Shown piece by piece: positions 48,939 to 59,000 of a stretch of 64,000 nt of DNA (the stretch's first letter is position 1; every line of letters begins with the position of its first letter). Location: the NCBI RefSeq assembly GCF_901709675.1, contig NC_051090.1, positions 7,767,842 through 7,831,841 on the forward strand. Direction: 5' to 3'. Source of the stretch: Syngnathus acus (lineage: Eukaryota; Chordata; Actinopteri; Syngnathiformes; Syngnathidae). The notes under the pieces were generated by a model. It worked only from the letters and a program-made list of their open reading frames with translations, was not told where the DNA came from and did no database searches. A program made the translations under genes and the position numbers.

Positions 48939-49401
48939 CCCGTTAAAGCAACTCCATTCCTGTCAAACCTCCTCGTCCTTTCTTTGCTCTGTTGTAAAAT
49001 AAAGGTCTCTTGACATACGCACATTTCTTTTTATGGGCCCAACAAATTCTGCCTACTAACAGATAATTATGCAAATGCACCCTAACCGGAATAAAAAAAG
49101 TCTGAGCAATTCTCTTGTGCCACACTATATTACTGTCAGAATAAAAATTGGCAGTAAAACATCAGACAATGAGTCAGTATTGTCTTGGTATGGAGCCAAA
49201 CACACTAAAAAGTGTGCGCAATGGTTTTCTATACTATGAAGTGACATTTACAAATTCATTGAATTCACAAGTTACACCCAATGTGAACCTTTATGAGGGC
49301 AAAGTACTTTCTCCCCTGGCAAAAACAAAAATAAAACAATTAACTAATTGGTGGGCAAAAATCTGAGGGATTCTAAAATCCCTCGGATTTTATAAAAATA
49401 C

Positions 49402-52400
49402 TTAGCAGCTACCTGCAGTTGCCCTTTCGAAACTTACATTAGGAAAAGCAGCAGCAAGTGCCTGATTCAGATCTTCAATGATGTCCGCCTTGTCCTCCAG
49501 TCCCACAGAGAGCCGGATCAAAGTATGACTAATGCCCAAGATGATCCTTTCTTTCTCGGGCACTGAAGCATGAGTCATAATTGCCCTGTGTTGGAATAAG
49601 ATATTTTGGGGTGAACCATTTGCTTCATCAACACAAGCCGTCTGTGTGGCGAACACAACAAAAACTTACAACCCCAGGGTTCATGCAACTAAGGGTCACA
49701 AACACTATTCAGGACCGATAAATGTGGTAAAATACAATCAAGTGTGTAGCCTTATTTTACACAAAGTATTTAAAAGGATTACTTGGTAATTATTAGGAAT
49801 AAACATCAGGTATAGGAAAAGGAGGAAAATAGCAAAATAATCACTTAAGTGTAGGTGCTCATGCTTTAATATAAAAAATAGATATATCAAGGATAGCGGA
49901 AGCACCCTAAAAATCTATGGTTTGATCTCTGCTGCCCTCTTGAGGCGTTTTGCCTGACTCTGCTGTTTCCCCTTTACAGCGAAGCATATGATCTAGCCAG
50001 CCGAGCTTTGAACAAATATAAAACAGAAATAGGACTTACGGATGCTCTGCTAAACTTTCATAACCACCAAGACTCTCGGCCACGGCAAACACCTGAATAC
50101 AAAAGAAGACAATCGGTGACATCACAGAAGAATATGGCAATTGTGTTTAACGCCGACATGACAATTACGATAATTTCGATTTTTTTTGTGGCTCATTACC
50201 TTAAGACTCTTGAGAAAGCTGATGGCATTTTGGAGTTTTCCTTTAATGTAGAAGGAGATCATCCCCGGACATCCCGTGCATTGTTTTTTCACCACATCAT
50301 ACTGTGGGTGAGAAGGCAGACCTGTGACAAGAAAGGAGGTAACTGTCAATAAAGTAGACAAAAGTGTCAGCTGCATGATTCTCGCACTCGACCTGGGTAG
50401 ATGACACGCTCCACTCTTGAATCACCCTCGAGAAACTTGGCTGCGGCCATGGCGTTCTTGAAGTGGCATTCCATGCGCAGATGCAATGTCTTCAGCCCGC
50501 GGTTGACCAGGTAGCAGTCAAAAGGGGATGGCACGCCCCCTAGAGCTAAAATGAAAACATAACACTTTCACAAACCAGTTTCTAAAAAGCCACTTTCATT
50601 CGATTGTATTTGTGCTGATATTTAAACACATTTGATGCTTGACAGATGTTTTCAGTTGTCTTCTCACAGTCACCATCAAACCATTCCAGTACATCAAATA
50701 CAATCGTGAATCACTAACCGATTTTGATTTTACCAACACTACCTTGACATGGTAACTTTTGGACATTGACTTTTGTCAAGGGAAACAACAGGACGGCTCA
50801 AAGGTTTTTTCCCCCTCAAATGTTTCACTGGGTCACATAATTGGACATTGACTTTTGTCGAGGGAAACAACAGGACAGCTTTTCAAAAGTTTTTTTTCCC
50901 CCCATAAATGTTTCACTAGGTCACATAATGCTGGGTTAACCATAATTGCAGGTCTTAAAATTCACAAATCGTCTCCTCTTCATTTGACACAGACTGTTCT
51001 TTTGGTGCCTCACTCAACCATACGGCAGTCGCGAGTGTGAATTAGGTTCTTGAGCACTTGGCCACACTAGCCCTAACGTACAATGTGTTCTTTTTACTCA
51101 CCATTCTGTAGAAACTTCAGTCGCTCATACAGATCCTCTCGTGTGACTGACACCAGGCCCATAACCACGTCACTGTGACCTGACGATTATACAAAACACA
51201 GAACGTGGATCAACCCAAAGGACATTTAGGTGAGTCAGCAAATATTTGATAGTAATATATGCAGATAGGGTGAGTGACATTAATGCTGGGGCCAAATGAA
51301 AAAACAACTAAATAAATAAAACTGATATTCGAGTCGAGAGACCCAGAATGATAAGTGGCCCTTTTATGAGTAAAATGGAGAGTTTAACCTTCCCTACCAT
51401 TCATATATTTGGTGGCTGAGTACATGCAAATATCCGCCCCTAAAGCCAAAGGGCGCTGAGGGAAGAAACAAAGTAAATATGAATACGACTTGAAATTTAA
51501 ATTGAGTGAACTGCATGGCAAGTGTCACACCTGGAAGTAGGCAGACATGAAGGTGTTGTCTACCACAACCACAATGTCTTTGTTGTGATTGTGGACCAAC
51601 TCGGAACAAACCCTGATGTCGACAACTTTCATGGTGGGGTTGGTTGGCGTCTCAATCCACACCATCTGCAAAAACAGCCACAACAACACGATAAGGGCTA
51701 TTTGGCAAAACAATGTGCTTATTTACAATGCTAAGCAAATGACACAAGCAATGGAAAACAAAGTTACGTAACTGCCCTTCTTGCGAGAAAAAGTAAACAG
51801 CTATATAAACATCTCAAACTTGTTAAGTCTTTTGGAAGGTGACCAAAATGGAAAAAAATATTCTGCACTTACTTTTGTGTTGGGCTTCAGAGCTGCTTCG
51901 AGTAGTTCTGGTTTGGTACAATCCACTAAGGTGATCTGCAGCCCAAATTCAGCAGCCACTCTTTGGAAGTAGCGGTTGGTACCTTGTAGATTCACAAAAT
52001 ATAAAATGTCACCACTTTGCAAACTCTAATCTTCTCTTGACTGACCTCCATAAACATCATCCATGCAGATGATTCCATCTCCCGCCTTCAGCATGTGAGT
52101 GATGGTCACTGTGGCAGCAAGCCCTGAAGCCACGGCAAAGCCTGCAGCAATATAATAATAAAAATGTAAATTAAGTCTTAATCACCTCTAATAAAGTGGC
52201 CCCTCTAAGTGAAATGCTACTACATTCATCTAAACCCAGACGAAAATCGACTTTGAACCGCCAAAGCACATTGCAACTTGTGATTTTAATTTAGCTGGTT
52301 TCCATAAAACTAGTCTGTTATAATGAAAAGCATACTTCAATGAATTGTGGTCATCCTTGGATGTTGCACTTAAGTCTACATTGTACACATTGTTGCACTT

Positions 52401-54817
52401 ACTGTGCTTTGCCCCATCCAGTGCTGCCACGGCTTTCTCAAGACAATCTCTTGTAGGATTTCCACTGCGGCTGTATTCGTAGCCCTGTGTGAGAAAAAAA
52501 AAAAGGTCCAACAAAGCTGGAAGTTGAATTTTTTTGTCAGCGGATAAAGCAGATCAATGCATTCCTGTACTAATTTTTTCAAAAGTAGGCACAGCAATGC
52601 ATTCTCCCCAGGTTTTGCTGCAACTTGGATAGACAAAGTTGGACCCCAGTTAAAAATTAAAAACAGTCACGACATTCTTCACATGTTGGAGCCATTGTGT
52701 GAAGGACATTTTGTTTTTTGTTTTTACAATAAGTAATGTATGCAAGGTATTTTTATTGCTTCTATCCAGATGTAATAATTACAAAGGAAGTTATGAAACT
52801 CTGCTTAACCCCCCCTTCCAAAATAAACACTAACTTTAAGCAAAATTTAGTTTGAGTAGTCACTAATACTTCGAGAAATTGAATCATACACTATTGTGTA
52901 ATATATCAAGGAAATTGCATTATACATAGTTGTGTAATCAACAGCTTCATACTCCAGGCTGTTAGGATCCTGAACTCTCTCCCCCCTTCTGCGTAGCGTC
53001 CTGTACTTTTGCGCTATATTCTGACTGTCTGCTGTATGCACACTTGCTCCATTTTTGCTCCTCTTATTTATTGTGTTATTTGTTTATTATTTATTCATCA
53101 CTCTTATTTATTCATTGTTTGTGCCTTCTTGTTTTTATTTTTTTGTGTTGTTAACTTGTATGTACATTGTGTACTATGTCTTGTCACCGTGGGATAGTGG
53201 GAACGTAATTTCGATTTCTTTGTGTGTCTTGGCATGTGAAGAAATTGACATTAAAGCAGACTTTGACTTTGATTTAAAAAAAAAAAAAAAAAAAAACTGG
53301 AATGAGTGTCACAGCCACTTCCACAATGGGAAAAAAAAATTCTTTAATCACTGAAGGTAAAACAATTGAGTCTCATAACGCCACACTTTACGATATTTTG
53401 TATCCATTTATTTCAATTTTTTGGATTCTTGATTTTCAGTGTGTTTTATTTAAGTGATAGAAATGCATTTCATAATGATACACGTTGCATGGCTGCAATT
53501 GAACATGTTTATGATTATAAATGTATGCAAAAAATGCAAAAAAATACAAAAAAAAGAGAAGATTCAAATGTTACCCCGTAAAAATAATTTTGCATTTTTT
53601 CAATATTTATGGCCTTGAAGTGTTTTTTTTTAAATGGATACGCACTGTAATTACTGCTTTTTTTTAGAGTGGCATAGACTACAGCGGGGTCCCAACAAAG
53701 ATAGGAAGGAGTATTTATATTTTGTTGTATTTATGTTAGTTTCATTGAATCAAATGATATGGAACACTTTTTCTTGCATTGTTTTTTTAATGATACGGCT
53801 CAAGGACAGTTTAAGGTTCTGGGAAACCCAGTTTGAAAAACACGGGATTACAGCGTGTTCCCATTTCACTGCAAATTGGGGTTATCGTAAACTGAGGACA
53901 CCTGTACATATTACAAACATGGATTCACGTCGTCAGGGTTACTGTTTGCTTTGAGGCAACAGGTAAACATTCCTGTGAACAGCACCATGTGTGTAGAATA
54001 ATTTGTGAAGATAAACCAGTTTAGTCTAAATACACTAAACAGTCCAAAGACTTCAGCCGTTAACCCAAAAGCCATATAATAGGCATTCTGACAATATCTA
54101 TAGGATGTGTGCCCCATGTTAAACAGGGGCACGCTTGTGGGGTCAAGCATACCAGAGTGGACAAAACAATGTCAAAGGTCGTAAAGCCAGCAGAAGTGGA
54201 TTTGAGAATTTGGCACTTTAAATGTTTTTTGTGTTTGTGTCTCCTGCTGTGTTTCATCACTTCATCAAAGAGATGCGGACATATTGTCTACTGCTGTGTT
54301 TCATCACTTCATCAAAGAGATGCGGACATATTGGAGTTATCCGTGATGCCAGGCAGTACTTGAAGGGAAAACATATATATGTTTTACTTTTGGCCCATGT
54401 TTAAAGTACGCATTCAAGAAAGACAAATTTCTTTGCACATCACCTTATTCATAACTGGCGGAGCTATGATAATTATTGTTTTATTAAACAACCACGTGAG
54501 ATGAACCCAAGAAGCTAAGAATATGATGCAACCTCATTAACCCTCACCTCACCATAAAACTTTGCTAATTAGAAAAGAGGAATCTAGTATTAGAACCTTC
54601 ACTATTATAATCTGATCAATTACCGTGTACTTACAAAATGCTTTCCTGGTTCGCTCTGTTTAAACGTGGTTGAGAGCGATATCGGCGGCACCACGGCCCT
54701 GGAGTTCCATAGCTCCGGCTCCTGACCCACGTGGATGGCATCGGTGGCGAACGACTTGAAGGGCTTGTTGAACCTAGCAAACAAGTCGCCCCGATCGCCC
54801 TCAATGCGGTTCTCCAT
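49402..54817 (-). CDS. cth: Cystathionine gamma-lyase (CTH/CSE)
   Basis: CTH is the cytosolic PLP enzyme that splits cystathionine to cysteine, 2-oxobutyrate and ammonia, and also makes H2S from cysteine. Minus-strand coding exons are 54817-54635, 52484-52403, 52141-52046, 51982-51873, 51665-51531, 51455-51398, 51179-51102, 50545-50393, 50321-50200, 50092-50040 and 49585-49438 (or to 49402). All junctions are GT-AG and in phase, giving 406 residues to 49438 against about 405 in human. Visible features are SRSGNPTR (residues about 64-71), the PLP-binding SATKYMNG with Lys218, VVDNTFMSAYFQ, and SVGLED near the C-terminus. The ATG at 54817 has G at -3 and +4. The end is uncertain: exon 11 meets a perfect donor (GTAAGT) but also runs on for 11 codons to TAA at 49402. 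Confidence 0.95.
50759..50928 (+). repeat. Tandem duplication in cth intron 7, 82-bp period
   Basis: Two adjacent units start TTGGACATTGACTTTTGTC at 50759 and 50841 and end TCACATAA. They share AGGGAAACAACAGGAC and ATGTTTCACT and differ by a few substitutions and a small insertion in the second. Confidence 0.9.
52941..53296 (+). mobile_element. Non-LTR retrotransposon 3' end with poly-A tail (cth intron 1)
   Basis: From about CAGCTTCATACTCCAGGC the sequence has the look of a LINE 3' UTR seen in teleosts (TAATTTCGATTTCTTTGTGT, GAAATTGACATTAAAGCAGA, GACTTTGACTTTGAT) and ends in about 20 A residues at 53277-53296. No reverse transcriptase remains, so it is 5'-truncated; the left boundary is approximate. 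Confidence 0.65.
53368..53508 (+). repeat. Left arm of an inverted repeat around cth exon 1
   Basis: This 140-bp segment is about 80 percent identical by eye to the reverse complement of 55088-55222. Shared blocks include TCTCATAACGCC, CTTTACGATA, TGGATTCTTGATTTT, TTTTATTTAAG and AATGATACACGTTGC. Confidence 0.85.
53680..53906. repeat. Possible MITE with TACAG-type ends
   Basis: The left end TACAGCGGGGTCC and the right end GGACACCTGTA are rough inverted repeats, and the right part (TTATCGTAAACTGAGGACAC) is a word common in fish repeats. The support is weak and the boundaries approximate. Confidence 0.4.
54244..54334 (+). repeat. 47-bp tandem duplication in cth intron 1
   Basis: CTGCTGTGTTTCATCACTTC, continuing ATCAAAGAGATGCGGACATATTG, occurs at 54244 and again at 54291 with no difference over 43 bp, so the duplication is recent. 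It may be length-polymorphic. Confidence 0.95.
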
Positions 54818-55087
54818 AGCTATGCGGTGCGCGTCACACGGGTAGAAGCCCTGAACTGGAAATGACAGCCCGACTGTGAGGGTGCACGAAGGGGATGAGC
54901 CCTTGGATGTACGCCGGTTCTGCCTGGTCTGTTTCAGCCAATCAGCGTTCGGCATCTTAGAATGCGCAGCGTCGATTGGTGGACGATCAGAACGTCCAAA
55001 CCACATGAACTCCACATGTTGCAGCGCGAGAGCCTGGTGATGTAATAGTTGAATCTTTTCTTTTTTGCATACGTTTATAATTTTAAC

Positions 55088-55222
55088 CATGTTAAATTAC
55101 AGCCAGGCAACGTGTATCATTTTGAAATGCATTTATATCGCTTAAATAAAACCCACTCAAAATCAAGAATCCAGAAATACATTTATCCAAAAGCATTATC
55201 GTAAAGCGGGGCGTTATGAGAC
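55088..55222 (-). repeat. Right arm of the inverted repeat around cth exon 1
   Basis: It is the reverse-complement partner of 53368-53508. It lies just upstream of the cth start codon, so it may fall in the promoter or 5' UTR. The two may be independent copies of one unnamed dispersed repeat or the product of an inverted duplication. Confidence 0.85.
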
Positions 55223-56079
55223 GTAATGAACGTTGAACGTCCTTTGCGTGCCAACGAAAGCTAATGCTGTTTCCATCGATGTGCAGACGGGGGAGAAAGC
55301 GTGTCGTCCGTTTAACCAAATGGGAATATGAAGATAATATTAATTTCTCATTGTATCCCACTTGTAAATAACTGTTTGACTTTCTGTGATTAAACAAATG
55401 CCCCCCCATAGTGGATTACGCAACTGTGTATGACGCAATTTCTCGCAGTAATAGTTTTACTACACAAACTTTATTTCGCTCAAAATCAGATGGGATAAGA
55501 TCCATCTTACCCACAAAAACGGACTAATGTAATATACTTGTCATACTTGTGGATGAATTTACTATATAAATCCGTGCACACAACCCACTCAATAAACGCG
55601 GAAATGAAAAGAATGGACAACTCCCGCTGGATTGTTATCATTTAGATTATTTAAACGCTTCATAAATTGGATAGATTTTTTATATATTATTAACCCGAAT
55701 CGCGTTTGAATTTCTTTTACTTTAAATATTAAATGCAGTTTGTTATTTTGTTTTTATGGCTTGTGCCCGTCAGTTACTACTGCTATGAACTCTCGCGATA
55801 AGTTGAAGCGGAAGACACTTAGACGAAGTCATCGACAGCCGCTCGTGTTGTGCTGACAGTAGCGATGGGTGGATAACAGCATTTTTATTTCTAACACACT
55901 TACCACTAATAAGGACTTAGTGGTCTTTTATTTTTGTAGCGAAACCCCCCTCTTTAAAGTGTCTTTCATGTTATTTTCTTCACATTGGTTGCTTGAAGAC
56001 TTCCAGCTGGCGAATCGCATCAATTGGCCCGGAGGGTCCTCGTCGCCCTCTACTCCTTTCACGTCTGCTCTTTAGAAAA
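55223..56079. promoter_or_regulatory. Divergent cth / ankrd13c promoter region
   Basis: The start codons of cth (minus) and ankrd13c (plus) are about 1.26 kb apart, and this interval must hold at least part of both promoters and the ankrd13c 5' UTR. A CpG-containing patch at about 55786-55865 (TCTCGCGATA, GCGGAAG, GACGAAGTC, CGACAGCCGCTCG) is the most promoter-like part; TCTCGCGA is a known core-promoter palindrome. No TATA box could be assigned. Confidence 0.45.
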
Positions 56080-59000
56080 ATGACCGGAGAGAAGATCCGA
56101 TCGCTGCGAAAGGATCACAGACCCAGTCAGGACGATGACTTGTTGGAACCTGACGAAGAAGCAGCCACCGGAACGTTCACCGCCTGCAAGACAAACAGCC
56201 AAAGCAGGGCGAGTCGGATCTTCAGTAACCACAAGTTGGTCAAGTCAGCGTCCACGCAGCAGCAACAGCAAAAACGGAACCAGCACCTCAACGCCAACAG
56301 CACGCTGTTTTCAGCCGATGTTGTTGACGACAACAACAAAAATCCCATCATCCGAAGTGGACAAGACTTTCCGGTCCACGAATGTGTGTTCAAAGGCGAC
56401 GTGCGACGCCTTTCGTCGCTTATACGGACTCAAAACATATCCCAGAAGGACATCCATGGTGAGTATTTTTATGCGACGTAAAGGGAAACCTCTCAAAACA
56501 CATCATGTTCATTTGTTCAAGTCTAAGTGAGTTTGCAATACAACTCAGGGAAATCAAGTAAACCATTGTTTACAATGGAAAACAATGTAAGCTATTAATA
56601 CACAAGAAAAAAAACTGCACTGAGTAGAAGTCACTTTGTAAACTTGGACACGTGGTAATAAATTGAAAACGACAAAATCTAGAAAGCCCTGTTTTCATTT
56701 AACAACTATCCAACAACTTGATTGGTTTGGATGGTCCCTCCCTGAAGGAAAGGAAACTCATTTGCATAGGTAGGATTGTTTTGAATGATCCCCCAAAATG
56801 TATTAAAAACGCGTCTCTGTAGAGTGCAAATCTCATTAGGTCGTGCTTGAGTGTTTGTGATGGCCTTGCAGAGTTGTGAAAGTTGCACATGACGGAACCC
56901 AATTGGCAGGCCAAAGTCTGCTTAGATAAAAACAGGATTTCCGACCAAACACACCCTTGTTTCTCTTGTCTGTACTGGAATGTGGCCTGTCCTCATAGTG
57001 CAGCACAAGCAGGGGTCAGCCATGTGGATCTCTGTTGGGTTGGAGCTCTAACTTTTTTTTTGTAGTCAATTGTCAAGCCCTTATACGAGTCAGAATCTGC
57101 GGCTCAGATTGCACTGCAGAGAAACTGAAGCCTTTTGCGCCAGTCACATTTCACAAGGCGGGCTTTTACATTTACTAAACTTCTTGTCAGTACAATCACT
57201 ATTTGAAGTAAGCACTTTGTCTGACCAAGATATTTTTATCGTCATATTGGGTCTTTAGGAATTATTATTATATTGGTCTATTAGGAATTCTTCTGCATGT
57301 ATTGTCACCCACAGTTGGCTCACAGCAAAAGAAAGCCTACTTACTCAGGAATGTGTTTGTCTGCTAATCCAAAAGAAAAGCTCAGCAAGTGCTACTTTGG
57401 TTTTTCCTTTGAGGGATGCGCCAATGCTAATTTTCCAAGAATGCATTCCTCAGATGAATCCTTAGCACGTCATTGTTTAAAGTTAAAGTTAAAGTTAAAG
57501 TCCCAATGATCGTCACACACACACCTGGGTGTGGTGAAATTTGTCCTCTGCATTTAACCCATCCCCGTGTGATTTTAATCCATCCCCTGGGGGAGAGGGG
57601 AGCAGTGAGCAGCAGCGGTGCCGCGCTCGGGAATCAGTTGGTGATCTAACCCCCCAATTCCAACCCTTAATGCTGAGTGCCAAGCAGGGAGGCAATGGGT
57701 CCCATTTTTATAGTCTTTGGTATGACCCGGCCGGGGTTTTGAACCCACAACCTTCCAGTCTCAGGGCGGACACTCTACCACTAGGCCACTGAGCTGGTTA
57801 GTTACTAATCTCTATTTAAAATCCATTTTCTTTCAGTTTAATGCACTGTGCAATACTTTGCCCACTGTACTTTTAAGTATAGAAATGGACAACATGTTAT
57901 TCCAACTTGATTTTCACTTCTCATTAATGTAGTCTGTTTTTACTAAATGCAATAAATTCAGTCTTCTGCCTTCTCCAGGAAACACACCTTTGCATCTGGC
58001 TGTCATGTTGGGGCACAAAGGTAAGTCGGTTACATTCATGTCGGGTGTTCAGGGAACTATTTTTCATCATGCCAAAACTTTGTGTAGGTACATCTGAAAT
58101 TGTGCACAAATAGAGGTCTTTTTTTTTTTTTTGCAAGATTTTAACTCCTATTGTTAGCAAGCAGTGACGTTTGTAACTCAAGGCTCCACGAAAATAAAAT
58201 TTAGTTTGATGTTCACAATTCATGTTATAATCTATCAAGCACACAGTGTAAACTCCAAATGACTTTTGACTCACTGAAGCTGGACTGAAAACCTGAGTAT
58301 TAAAATATTAATTCACTTCCCCTTTGATTGTGCAAGTAGGTCATGGAACATGTTATTGAAAAATGTATCCTCTCAGGGTACAGTTCAAGCATGGTTACAT
58401 GTGCTGGACTTCACATTCGTTCTTCCAATGGAGCACAGCTTGCGATTGATTCCATTTTTCCACCACAGCCTGAACAGAATTCAAACAGCAGAGTCGGATT
58501 GGACACTGTGGAATTGATTGTGCAAATGAGGTTGTCAGTTTTTTGCCTGAGCTGCTGCCATGTCCTGCGGGGATGCTCAGATTAGATAGACGGAGGGCTA
58601 CAGCATGACATCATACAGTAACTGGGGTGTGGCTACCCTGTCGGTGATGTGGCGACTTTGTTTGTCTGTGCAAGCCTTTATTAACTACCCCACGCCAAAC
58701 CCCTGAGATGTACAGGTATATTAAAAATGAATGAACAAGAGCTCTCAGTAAGTGCAGACTTCCACTAATGTTTAAGCATCCCCCCCCCCCCCCCCCCCCT
58801 TTGAAATCATTGGCGGAATGACTACAGTCTAGGATCCAAATAGCTAAAATACATTTTAAAAAAACATCCCAAATTAGATACTACCTACACTATGGACGTT
58901 GAGCCTGCATAAATTGGAACAATTCCTGACATGCACTCACAATGCAAGCTAATTTCATTTCGACGCATTTCTTTTGCTACAGATGGAACTTGTAATACAT

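Noticed and set aside
54818-55090. N-terminal extension of cth from an upstream in-frame ATG at 55090
   Set aside because: The extra 91 residues resemble nothing in CTH proteins and the first lie inside a repeat arm; the ATG at 54817 gives the usual length.
56127-56530. Alternative frames in ankrd13c exon 1 with Cys/Ser-rich products
   Set aside because: They come from the CAG/AAC repeats read out of frame; the main frame matches ANKRD13C.
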